DNA from: CAYFXE01 sp964347035
Lineage (GTDB): Bacteria > Acidobacteriota > Aminicenantia > Aminicenantales > Aminicenantaceae
Direction of reading: 5' to 3'
Length of the DNA: 21,477 bases
Assembly: GCA_964347035.1 (NCBI GenBank)
Contig: CAYFXE010000047.1
Span: 1 to 21,477 of the forward strand
How positions within the stretch are numbered: the stretch's first letter is position 1; each line of letters starts with the position of its first letter. Shown piece after piece: positions 15,069 to 21,477 of the stretch. The notes below the pieces were generated by a model. That model was not told the origin of the DNA. It saw only the letters and a program-made list of their open reading frames with translations, and did not search any database. A program made the position numbers and the translations under genes.

Positions 15069-15308
15069 ATGGAAGCCAAAGAGACATATCACTTTCTCAA
15101 AATCAGAAAAAGACCTTGGTATAGATGGTTCTTGAGACTCGTTTGGCTGGTCTGGGTCATATTCTGGGCTGAAGTGGCCTGGGGATCATGGAAGGAGCTT
15201 GAAACGAGGGCTTTTCTCATCGCCCTTGTCATTTTTGTGGCCAGCCTCATCGTCGGGATTCTGCTCTGGATTTGGGGATACCTAAGGTTTAGAAAAACTC
15301 GATCATAG
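15069..15308 (+). CDS. Small two-helix membrane protein, RdhB-like anchor candidate
   Basis: The 79-residue product has a basic N-terminus (residues 1-20, KIRKRPWYRWF), a first membrane helix at about 20-38 rich in Trp, and a second at about 48-71 (FLIALVIFVASLIVGILLWI), ending with a basic tail. Its position 4 bp after rdhA, its SD (AAGGA) and its topology match RdhB, the small integral membrane protein that anchors RdhA. RdhB proteins are often around 90 residues with two or three helices. I see no specific sequence signature, so the name rests on context. The stop codon at 15306-15308 directly abuts the 10-N gap. Confidence 0.7.
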   Translation: MEAKETYHFLKIRKRPWYRWFLRLVWLVWVIFWAEVAWGSWKELETRAFLIALVIFVASLIVGILLWIWGYLRFRKTRS

Positions 15309-15318
15309 NNNNNNNNNN
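15309..15318. other. Assembly gap (10 N)
   Basis: Ten N at a scaffold join. Its real length is unknown. It sits immediately beside an inverted repeat and the right end of a dispersed element, which probably caused the break. Confidence 0.95.
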
Positions 15319-15384
15319 ACTTGAGTTTTTTCGATTTATTAGGTCATGGATGTAAAAAAACTCAAGTTTTTAAAGTCTGACCCC
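15319..15384. repeat. Hairpin plus right end of a dispersed GGGGTCAGACTT element (copy B, partial)
   Basis: ACTTGAGTTTTTT (15319-15331) and AAAAAACTCAAGT (15355-15367) are perfect 13-bp inverted repeats. They are followed by TTTTAAAGTCTGACCCC ending at 15384, which matches the right terminus of the copies at 9646 and 21303. The matching left end would lie in or beyond the N gap. The hairpin followed by T residues, between two convergent genes, could also stop transcription from rdhB. Confidence 0.6.
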
Positions 15385-15410
15385 AGTTTTGAGAATCTTT
15401 GTTTGTTTCC

Positions 15411-16991
15411 TTATTGAAACAATTTCGGGAAGAAAATCAGGAAAAGTATTAAGCCGATAGCATACACCGCCAAAATCCCATAACTCACCTTCCAAAATCT
15501 TTTCTCTTGGGGAATTTTCACGCGATATCGGCTCTGGAAGTCAGGTTGGAGGAAAAAACTTCCCAGAAAAACAGTGGCGATGGTCAAGATGAATCCGATG
15601 GCATTCCACCAAAGCCAGGAGACAGAGGAGACAAACAGCCATAGGAAGAGGTTGAAGGTTACGCCCAAGCTAAGACCGGTAATAGCAGCCATGGGCTTTG
15701 CTTTTTTATAGATAATGCCGGCAAGAAATACAGCGAAGACAGGTCCGTAGAAGGCTGAGCCGATCTTGTTTATGGATTCGATGATGGTCGGAGAAATATT
15801 CCCCACAAAAAAGGCAAAGGTGATGCAAAAGGCTCCCCATAATAAGGTGAAGAGTTTGGACAGCTTGATCTCCTTGTCTGGCTCAATCTTCTTTTTGCGT
15901 ATCTTTTTATAGATATCCTCCACAGTGGCGGCACTCAGAGAATTTATGGAGGAATCCAGGGAGGACATGGCTGCGGCCATGATAGCGATGAATATCAGGC
16001 CCACCACCCCAACTGGCATCATTTCCATTATGAAGAGGGGAAGAAGATAATCGTAGTTTCCTTCAGGAATTTTAGCCAGGAAACCGGAATTCTGGGCCAC
16101 AAAAGTTCCCAGGATGAGGCCTACTGTGCAGTAGGCAAGTACGAGAGGGAAACGAAACAGACCGTTGAAAAGAAGGCTCAATTTACAATCTTTCAGGCTC
16201 CTGGCTGAGAGCTCTCTTTGGACTTGACTCTGATCGCATCCATAGTAAGAGGCGTAAAGGAAGAATCCTCCCAGGAAGAGAGGCCAGAACCCGAAATCAT
16301 TGTTATCTCCGAGACCATGGGCCGAAAAATCGAGGGCTCGGAATCTTGCTGGATCGAGCCACTGGGATAGGGATTGCCAGCCTCCGATCAGATGCAGACC
16401 CACCACCCCTACGATGATTATCCCTCCGATGATGACGATCATCTGGATGGTGTCCGAGACTATGTCGACTTGGATCCCGCCGAAAAGCTCATAGATCACG
16501 GCCACGACTCCGATGAGGAGGATGGTCAAAGAAAGAGGCACCCGCAGAACGACAGAGAGGACGATCGCTGCTGCATAGACCGCCACTCCAGTCGCCATGC
16601 CTCGACTCACTTGGAAGATCAGGCTCATCACAACTCTGGTTCTGACATCAAAACGCCGCTCTAAAAACTCGAAGACACTTATGATTTTCAGGGAATGGAA
16701 AACGGGAAAAAGAAAAGCCATGAGAAGGATCATGGCCAGGGGTACGGCCAGTTCATAACCCAGCCAGATCATCCCTCCTCCGGGGCGGAGGGCAACAAAG
16801 GCGGGGGCTGATATAAAGGAGATGGCTCCGAGCTGGGTGGCCATGGTCGAGAATCCGATCGGAAGCCAGGGGAGCTTTCGTCCCGCTAGATAATAATCCT
16901 CGGCTGATCTTTGCCTGAGACCCAGCCACCAGCCGAGGAGGATGAGTCCGCTCGAATAACAGAGGATGATGGCCCAATCAAGGAGGGACAT
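15411..16991 (-). CDS. Sodium:solute symporter (SSS/SLC5 family)
   Basis: This polytopic inner-membrane transporter of 526 residues has about 13-14 predicted helices. Family features include the N-terminal RSAEDYYLAGRKLPWLPIGF, SFISAPAF, the SVFEFLERRFDVRTR segment after TM3, VIYELFGGIQVDIVSDTIQM, and the central AMSSLDSSINSLSAA, which corresponds to the region contributing the Na2-site serines. The GSAFYGPVFAVFLAGI helix is also typical. The substrate cannot be read from the sequence; the sugar/inositol-type SSS branch looks likelier than proline or pantothenate. It begins 9 bp after the stop of the glycosyltransferase at 17001-18338, without an obvious SD, and is probably co-transcribed with it. 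Confidence 0.92.
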   Translation of the reverse strand: MSLLDWAIILCYSSGLILLGWWLGLRQRSAEDYYLAGRKLPWLPIGFSTMATQLGAISFISAPAFVALRPGGGMIWLGYELAVPLAMILLMAFLFPVFHSLKIISVFEFLERRFDVRTRVVMSLIFQVSRGMATGVAVYAAAIVLSVVLRVPLSLTILLIGVVAVIYELFGGIQVDIVSDTIQMIVIIGGIIIVGVVGLHLIGGWQSLSQWLDPARFRALDFSAHGLGDNNDFGFWPLFLGGFFLYASYYGCDQSQVQRELSARSLKDCKLSLLFNGLFRFPLVLAYCTVGLILGTFVAQNSGFLAKIPEGNYDYLLPLFIMEMMPVGVVGLIFIAIMAAAMSSLDSSINSLSAATVEDIYKKIRKKKIEPDKEIKLSKLFTLLWGAFCITFAFFVGNISPTIIESINKIGSAFYGPVFAVFLAGIIYKKAKPMAAITGLSLGVTFNLFLWLFVSSVSWLWWNAIGFILTIATVFLGSFFLQPDFQSRYRVKIPQEKRFWKVSYGILAVYAIGLILFLIFFPKLFQ

Positions 16992-17000
16992 GGGATGAAT

Positions 17001-18338
17001 TTATATAGATGTTGAGCTTCTCTCTACCCAATTTTCGATGAGATAGGGCTTATGTTTTTCGAATTCAAGGGAAATATTCTCGATTTCCTCCTCGGCTTCT
17101 TGATTGCTCATGTCTTTTGTCTTCTTCACAAAAGAAGCCACAAATCCATAATACAGGGGAATCATAGACTCAAGGACGAGGGGAAGGCTCATCTCAATGA
17201 AGGTGTGTCTGAAGCGATGGTTGAACAAAATGTAGTCGTAGATGCTCTTCACCCAGAGTTCGTTGGGGAAATGAAATTCTTTCCTGGAGAGAGGGAGCAC
17301 TCTCTGGAGAGCTTGATAGGTCTCTTGACTCAAGATTTCCTCCCAGAAACAGTTGAACTTTTTCATTCCTTTGTGGAGGTAATGGATGAGTTCTCCGTAA
17401 TCTTGAGGGACCTCTTCGGGAATAACGCGTGCCTGGAAGCCATAAGTGGGTAAATCTTTACTCTTTTTGATTTTTTCCCAGACCGAATGATTTTCTTCGA
17501 TAAGAGAGAAAATGGTCCCGATGACTTGTTTGAACATCGGAGCGAGAGTCTGAACACTCTTGGGATTATGGATCTTTGCGCCGAGAAATGACTGGCATAT
17601 TTTAAAACTATTTGCCAGGGCAACAGTCGTCATCCAGACATCGATACCGTAATAGGCTACGTCTGTATCCCAAATATCTCTTTGGACATACTGGTCGAGA
17701 ACCTTTTTCGAAAAACCGAATTCTCCCCCTATGGGTTGACGGATCCTTTGGCCGTAAAGAGCTCTTGTCAGAGGATAGATGAGGGTGTTGGTTATTGTCC
17801 CGTCGTATTTATGACGGGAATAAAGCGGAGCGACATAATCGTATTCCTTGAAGAAGATCGGTCCGGCCAAGAGCTGTACCCATTCTGGAGTGATCGAGCG
17901 TAGGTCAGAGTCGACGACCACAACAGCCTTGGCTTTCAACTCATAGGCGATATCGAATATTCGCCTGAAAGCCTTACCCTTCCCGGGTGTACCGCGAAAT
18001 GTTGTCACCATCTCTGATATCGGGGTATGAAGGCTTCGGGTGAAGGGGTGTCGTTCATGGGCAATCAGGATTGTCTCAAGTTCTTGGTAATCGGCCATGC
18101 TGTTTCGGACGATTTTCCTCGTGTCGTCGGTGGATCCGCAATCAGAGTTGACGATAACACTCTTGTNNNNNNNNNNGTTTGTGGGGAAGTATTTTGTTAA
18201 TCCCAGGCGGACAGCCTTTAAGACGTGACCGATTGTTTTTTCTGCGTTGAAACTGGGGATGCCGACGACGATGTCGGCCTTTTTGATCTTCTCGACGTGT
18301 TCGAGTATTTTCGGAGTCAGAATGGACTTTCTGTTCAT
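17001..18338 (-). CDS. GT-A glycosyltransferase, glucosylglycerate-synthase-like (GT81-like), interrupted by an N gap
   Basis: This nucleotide-sugar-dependent retaining-type GT-A glycosyltransferase is about 445 residues. Motifs are ADIVVGIPSFNAEKTIGHVL (21-40), VIVNSDCGSTDDTRKIV (61-77), GTPGKGKAFRRIF (116-128), the metal-binding DSD at 143-145 in VVVVDSDLRSITPEW, and RQPIGGEFGFSKKVL. The PGKGKA-then-DSD order followed by a GGEFGFSK segment is the layout seen in glucosyl-3-phosphoglycerate and glucosylglycerate synthases. The C-terminal 150 residues are helical with charged ends. Ten N (18167-18176) replace about four residues near position 55, and the frame is intact on both sides. It has a good promoter at 18377-18406. 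Acceptor and donor are inferred, not shown. Confidence 0.72.
   Translation of the reverse strand: MNRKSILTPKILEHVEKIKKADIVVGIPSFNAEKTIGHVLKAVRLGLTKYFPTNXXXXKSVIVNSDCGSTDDTRKIVRNSMADYQELETILIAHERHPFTRSLHTPISEMVTTFRGTPGKGKAFRRIFDIAYELKAKAVVVVDSDLRSITPEWVQLLAGPIFFKEYDYVAPLYSRHKYDGTITNTLIYPLTRALYGQRIRQPIGGEFGFSKKVLDQYVQRDIWDTDVAYYGIDVWMTTVALANSFKICQSFLGAKIHNPKSVQTLAPMFKQVIGTIFSLIEENHSVWEKIKKSKDLPTYGFQARVIPEEVPQDYGELIHYLHKGMKKFNCFWEEILSQETYQALQRVLPLSRKEFHFPNELWVKSIYDYILFNHRFRHTFIEMSLPLVLESMIPLYYGFVASFVKKTKDMSNQEAEEEIENISLEFEKHKPYLIENWVERSSTSI
18167..18176. other. Assembly gap (10 N) inside the glycosyltransferase gene
   Basis: Ten N within the 5' part of the minus-strand glycosyltransferase. The reading frame matches on both sides and the flanking motifs are at plausible spacing, so the missing stretch is probably short. 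Confidence 0.95.
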
Positions 18339-18376
18339 CAGTGTTTAAGGGTTTCTATTATCATAAATCGTTTTAT

Positions 18377-18406
18377 ATTGTAAAGAGAAATTGAAAATCT
18401 GGTCAA
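18377..18406 (-). promoter_or_regulatory. Sigma-70-type promoter for the minus-strand glycosyltransferase
   Basis: On the minus strand TTGACC (18406-18401), an 18-bp spacer and TACAAT (18382-18377) match 5 of 6 in each box. It predicts a start near 18370 and a leader of about 32 nt. The start codon lacks a clear Shine-Dalgarno. Confidence 0.6.
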
Positions 18407-18541
18407 TCCTCTCTAGTGGGGATATAGGGGATGATTTTTTTTCATATTTATTGCCGCGAAGGATGAAAGGTGTGTCCCTCACCCCAATGAATTGTCGATG
18501 ATCTTTCGGCCTACCAAAATCTTAACCGCTCACTTCTTTTT

Positions 18542-18570
18542 TTCCTGTTGAACATAATATACAGCAGGAA
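18542..18570. promoter_or_regulatory. Inverted repeat in the divergent spacer, possible operator
   Basis: TTCCTGTTG (18542-18550) and CAGCAGGAA (18562-18570) are 9-bp arms with one mismatch around an 11-bp AT-rich centre. The site is 11 bp upstream of the -35 box at 18582 and lies between two divergent promoters. It has the form of a dimeric regulator site. Apart from it and the promoters, I see nothing coding in the 338 bp between the two glycosyltransferase starts. Confidence 0.4.
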
Positions 18571-18581
18571 AATCAAGTCGT

Positions 18582-18610
18582 TTGACATAACAGAGAATTT
18601 TTTTTATCCT
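18582..18610 (+). promoter_or_regulatory. Sigma-70-type promoter for the plus-strand glycosyltransferase
   Basis: TTGACA (18582-18587), a 17-bp spacer and TATCCT (18605-18610). The -35 is perfect and the -10 matches 4 of 6. The predicted start near 18617 leaves a leader of about 60 nt. Confidence 0.58.
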
Positions 18611-18676
18611 TACGTCAAAGGAATCCTATCAGAGTCGTTTTAATGGCGGGCAGAGTCTCCTCCTAGGGAGGGTATG

Positions 18677-19882
18677 ATGTCTGATTTCTTCCAAAACGGA
18701 GTGATAACGACTTTTCATAGACTAGGAAAGCTGAACCTCAAAAAACTAGAAGAAGAGCTCAAGGAGTTCTCCCGGATTAGACCTGTCGCTCTTGTCTTGC
18801 CTTCCCTCTACCGAGAATACTCGAGCGGTGCTCTCCCTTCGATCATGAAAGAATTAAAAAAAGCGACTTACGTTAATCAGACCGTTCTTTGTCTGGAAAG
18901 ATCCAATAGAGATCAGTTTGATGAGGTCAGGGCGCATTTTTCTGACCATAAAAAGCTTATCGTCATCTGGAATGACGGGCCCCGGATGAAAAATCTTTAC
19001 CAGCTCCTCCTCGAGAATAATCTTTCACCGGGAACAGAGGGAAAGGGACGGGCTGTCTGGATCTCACTCGGCTATGTCCTGGCCAAAGGGAAAAGTCAGG
19101 TTATTGCCACTCATGACTGTGATATCGTTAACTACAGTCGCTCTCTCCTTGCCCGTCTTTGCTATCCAGTGGCCTCACCTCATTCTGAGTATGAGTTCTG
19201 CAAAGGGTATTACAGTCGAGTCTCAGACAGGATGTTCGGTCGAGCCACCCGGCTTTTTTTCACACCTTTTATCCGCGCCCTAGAAAAGATGTTAGGTTAT
19301 CTTCCCTTCCTAGTCTACATGGACAGTTTTCGGTATGCTTTATCCGGCGAGATTTCGATGCGTCGTGATTTAGCGTTGACCTTGAGAATTCCCGATGACT
19401 GGGGCTTGGAAGTGGCGACCCTGGCCGAGGTATACCGGAATATGGCCTTGAACAGGATCTGTCAGGTGGATATTGCGGATACATATGAACACAAACATCA
19501 GGAATTGATCCCCGGTGATCCAGAGAGAGGGATCCTGAAGATGATCGTCGATATCGCCAAATCCATTTTTCGCACGCTGGCCACGGAGGGAGTTCAGTTT
19601 TCAGAAGGATTTTTTAAGACTTTGAGCAACATCTATCTAAAGATAGCTCAGGAAACGGTCGTTCGCTACGAGAATGATGCGGCCATCAACCATCTGGTTT
19701 TTGACCGGCATGATGAATCCCTGTGTGTGGAGGAGTTCGCCGAGGGCATCAAGAAAGCGGGAGCTGTCTTCTGGCAGAATCCATCAGAGACCATGCGAAT
19801 TCCCAGCTGGCACAGGGTGATCGCAGCCCTCCCTGATTTTTTTGAATTATTACAAGAGGCTGTCGAAGAAGACAACCAGTGA
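18677..19882 (+). CDS. Glucosyl-3-phosphoglycerate-synthase-like glycosyltransferase (GT81-like)
   Basis: GpgS enzymes join a nucleotide-linked glucose to 3-phosphoglycerate, the first step to the compatible solute glucosylglycerate. The 401-residue protein has RPVALVLPSLYREY (35-48), GTEGKGRAVW (119-128), the metal-binding Asp147-Cys-Asp149 in ATHDCDIVNYSRSLL, KGYYSRV (176-182), SGEISMRRDLA (223-233), DDWGLEVATLAEVYR (240-254) and the Asp-x-Tyr-Glu-His-x-His segment around 268-274. The order of PGKG-like loop, DxD, GEY/RR and GxE/His elements follows GpgS. The length fits the longer archaeal/Persephonella-type members. ATG 18677 is preferred over ATG 18674 because GGGAGG ends 5 nt before it. 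No phosphatase (gpgP) is adjacent. Other phospho-acceptors remain possible. Confidence 0.72.
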   Translation: MSDFFQNGVITTFHRLGKLNLKKLEEELKEFSRIRPVALVLPSLYREYSSGALPSIMKELKKATYVNQTVLCLERSNRDQFDEVRAHFSDHKKLIVIWNDGPRMKNLYQLLLENNLSPGTEGKGRAVWISLGYVLAKGKSQVIATHDCDIVNYSRSLLARLCYPVASPHSEYEFCKGYYSRVSDRMFGRATRLFFTPFIRALEKMLGYLPFLVYMDSFRYALSGEISMRRDLALTLRIPDDWGLEVATLAEVYRNMALNRICQVDIADTYEHKHQELIPGDPERGILKMIVDIAKSIFRTLATEGVQFSEGFFKTLSNIYLKIAQETVVRYENDAAINHLVFDRHDESLCVEEFAEGIKKAGAVFWQNPSETMRIPSWHRVIAALPDFFELLQEAVEEDNQ

Positions 19883-19896
19883 GGGGACGTTCCCCT
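19882..19896. repeat. Short GGGGACGTTCCCC palindrome
   Basis: AGGGGA-CGT-TCCCCT is a perfect 6-bp stem overlapping the stop codon of the preceding gene. No U-tract follows. It may be a REP-like dispersed palindrome or a weak transcript-end hairpin. Only one copy is visible here. Confidence 0.4.
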
Positions 19897-19979
19897 AAGT
19901 ACCATCCTTTAACTCATTTACCTTGTTCCCTTTCGCAGACATTTCCATAACCGCGTCCGCTCAGCCCTCACAGAGAAAA

Positions 19980-20008
19980 TTGACATTTCTGTCCGTCATG
20001 ATTACTAT
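19980..20008 (+). promoter_or_regulatory. Sigma-70-type promoter for the efflux adaptor gene
   Basis: TTGACA (19980-19985), a 17-bp spacer and TACTAT (20003-20008). The -35 is perfect and the -10 matches 4 of 6. The predicted start is near 20015, about 43 bp before ATG 20058. Confidence 0.58.
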
Positions 20009-20057
20009 AGAGGTGGCGATTTTAAAGGGGATGGAACAGGGGAGGATTTGAGCGATC

Positions 20058-21284
20058 ATGATATTCCCCAAGAAGACATTATTTTTAGCTCTTATCGCTA
20101 TCATCGTTTGCCTAGTAGTCTTTTTCCTGTTCATCAAGAAAACTCCTGAAGACTCTGAGGATCTACTCTCAGAAAGCCCTGAGTCGGCCGTTGAGTCGGA
20201 TTTGCCCCTCCCTGTGAAAGTAACACCAGCAATAAGAAGTGATCTGATCATTAAGCTGAGAGCTCCTGGGGAGGCAGTAACGAACAAGAAGATTGTCATG
20301 AAATCTGAAATCGCTGGAGTCGTCAAGACTTTGAACGTCGAAGAGGGAAAGCATGTCAAGACAGGGGAGCTTCTGGTCGAGCTGGATGATAGAGAGTACA
20401 GGTTGGAGTTGGAAAGAGCAGAGGCGTCCCGCTTGAAGGTCCTGTCAGAGCTCCTAGTCGAGAAAAGTTTTTCGCAGGCAGAAGAGAAGTCTCTCTCTGC
20501 GGATAATAAAGTGATTCAAGAAGCCAGGAAGAATTTTGAAAAAATAAGCGAGCTTTACCGAAAAGGACTCATTTCCAAGAAGAAATTCGAGCAGGCCAGT
20601 ACTGAGTATGAATTGGCTATGATTGAATCCGGAGAGAAGAAGGAAGAAATACTGGCAGCGAGTAAGGGACTGACCCAAGCGGAGATCGAGGTCGAGAGAG
20701 CTCGGATCAATCTGGAGAAGACAAAGATTAAGGCTCCCTTTTCCGGTATCATCACGGATATCAAAATGTCTCCGAAAGAGCACTTATCTAGCGGCAGAGA
20801 ACTTTTCACTTTAGTCAACATCAGCCAGATTCACATCCAGGCTAAGGTCTTGGAGAGTGAGATCGGAAGGATGAGGGTGGGACGTGAGGTTGAGATCAAA
20901 TTCAGTGCATATCCGGGAAAAGTCTATAAAGGCAGAACTAAGGCGATCAGTCCGATCATCAATCCAGAGGATAAGACCTGTAAAGTCGTTATCGAGGTGG
21001 ATAATCCTGAGGAGGAGATAAAGCCAGGGATGCACGCCGAGGTGGAGATTCCGGCTGAAATCCACAAGAATAGACTTCTCATACCTCAAGAGGCGGTTTT
21101 GGTCAGAGGCAGGAAACTGGCCTTCGTGGTCGAAGATGGTTTAGCCAAGTGGCGGTATATTCAGGTAGGCCTCGAGAATGAGGATTACGCAGAAGTTTTA
21201 GATGGTGTTATGGAAGGAGAACTCGTCATCATCGAAGGCCACTTTACCCTGGCCCACGATGCCAGAGTCAAGGTCGTTCAGTAG
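20058..21284 (+). CDS. RND-type efflux periplasmic adaptor (membrane fusion protein, HlyD/AcrA family)
   Basis: Membrane fusion proteins link an inner-membrane RND or ABC pump to an outer-membrane channel. The 408-residue protein has an N-terminal membrane anchor (about 6-26) and an acidic linker. The first half of the lipoyl domain is MKSEIAGVVKTLNVEEGKHV. A long alpha-helical hairpin (about 112-216, Glu/Lys/Ala-rich) follows, then the second lipoyl half (KIKAPFSGIITDIKMSPKEH), a beta-barrel (SQIHIQAKVLESEIGRMRVG) and the membrane-proximal domain with KPGMHAEVEIP and LLIPQEAVLVR. ATG 20058 is the only good start, since an in-frame stop lies at 20049-20051. GGAGG sits 12 nt away, rather far. 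No pump gene follows on this strand; the next gene is on the opposite strand. Confidence 0.93.
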   Translation: MIFPKKTLFLALIAIIVCLVVFFLFIKKTPEDSEDLLSESPESAVESDLPLPVKVTPAIRSDLIIKLRAPGEAVTNKKIVMKSEIAGVVKTLNVEEGKHVKTGELLVELDDREYRLELERAEASRLKVLSELLVEKSFSQAEEKSLSADNKVIQEARKNFEKISELYRKGLISKKKFEQASTEYELAMIESGEKKEEILAASKGLTQAEIEVERARINLEKTKIKAPFSGIITDIKMSPKEHLSSGRELFTLVNISQIHIQAKVLESEIGRMRVGREVEIKFSAYPGKVYKGRTKAISPIINPEDKTCKVVIEVDNPEEEIKPGMHAEVEIPAEIHKNRLLIPQEAVLVRGRKLAFVVEDGLAKWRYIQVGLENEDYAEVLDGVMEGELVIIEGHFTLAHDARVKVVQ

Positions 21285-21302
21285 AACAAAAAGGACAGGT
21301 TC

Positions 21303-21381
21303 GGGGTCAGGCTTCATCGTGAAGGATAGGCACAGAACATAATTTTGTCCGAGGCTTCACAATATAATGAAGTCTGACCCC
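21303..21381. repeat. 79-bp dispersed inverted-repeat element (copy C)
   Basis: The ends are GGGGTCAGGCTTCA (21303-21316) and TGAAGTCTGACCCC (21368-21381), a 14-bp inverted repeat with one mismatch. The left end GGGGTCAGGCTTCATCGTGA differs at one base from the same end of copy A read on the minus strand. It is non-coding and lies between convergent genes. Confidence 0.8.
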
Positions 21382-21388
21382 AATAACT

Positions 21389-21477
21389 CTATTTAAGCTT
21401 AAATATCACGGTCACAGTAAAGATAACGCCTCTGGGGCGTCCGTTGATGATCATCGGCTCATACACCCACTGCCGCA
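21389..21477 (-). CDS. C-terminus of a TonB-family energy-transducing protein (partial)
   Basis: The minus strand from the window edge reads RQWVYEPMIINGRPRGVIFT, then VTVIFKLK and a TAG stop (21391-21389). This is the end of the TonB C-terminal domain (pattern A.RQW.YEP...NG.P..V..TV...F.L), which contacts outer-membrane receptors in the periplasm. Only about 28 residues are inside the window, so the N-terminal anchor, and whether this is a TonB or an M56-type fusion, cannot be seen. It shows that the cell has an outer membrane. Confidence 0.82.
   Translation of the reverse strand, partial: RQWVYEPMIINGRPRGVIFTVTVIFKLK

Noticed and set aside
14478..15092. A 204-residue minus-strand ORF opposite rdhA
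   Set aside because: It lies over the conserved cysteine-motif region of rdhA, shows no family features and is explained as an antisense shadow.

Overview
The window looks like a chromosomal contig from a Gram-negative bacterium of moderate GC. It encodes a TonB-type protein end, an RND-type membrane fusion protein, a Tat-exported iron-sulfur enzyme and exported or lipoprotein-like enzymes. Protein style, the dispersed GGGGTCAGGCTTC repeats and the two 10-N scaffold gaps suggest a metagenome-assembled genome from an uncultivated lineage such as Candidatus Aminicenantes or a relative. That taxonomic guess is inference only. Promoters readable in the spacers are ordinary sigma-70 type (TTGACA-like, 17-18 bp spacer, TATAAT-like).

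Layout. (1) 187-3923, minus strand: a lower-glycolysis cluster gapA-pgk-tpiA, then secG, then tRNA-Leu(GAG). A likely unannotated 39-residue ORF with a strong Shine-Dalgarno lies in the gapA leader. (2) 4034-5230, minus: a 398-residue membrane protein that appears to fuse a PlsY glycerol-3-phosphate acyltransferase to a CTP-dependent DGK1/SEC59-type lipid kinase domain. (3) 5284-5476: a composite inverted-repeat element. (4) 5595-9024, plus: bifunctional NAD(P)HX repair enzyme, tsaE, then an MscS channel. A decayed thiE fragment lies antisense between tsaE and mscS. (5) 9049-9516, minus: a RidA-family protein with an N-terminal export or anchor segment. (6) 9816-11692, plus: apt and an AzgA-type purine permease, a two-gene purine-salvage unit. 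(7) 11804-13576, plus: an exported GH3 NagZ-like N-acetylhexosaminidase. (8) 13728-15308, plus: a reductive-dehalogenase-like protein (RdhA) with a small two-helix membrane protein in the position of RdhB. (9) 15411-18338, minus, and 18677-19882, plus: two divergently transcribed nucleotide-sugar glycosyltransferases related to the glucosylglycerate/glucosyl-3-phosphoglycerate synthases, one followed by a sodium:solute symporter. This is a candidate compatible-solute locus. (10) 20058-21284, plus: an efflux adaptor. The right edge carries the C-terminus of a TonB-family protein on the minus strand.

Most genes are housekeeping or envelope functions in small independent units. The items most worth attention are the PlsY-lipid kinase fusion, the rdhA/rdhB-like pair, the divergent glycosyltransferase pair, the small gapA-leader ORF, the thiE relic, the exported RidA, and a family of about 80-bp inverted repeats present in two complete copies and one partial copy beside an assembly gap. 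No CRISPR array, prophage or intact insertion sequence is visible.
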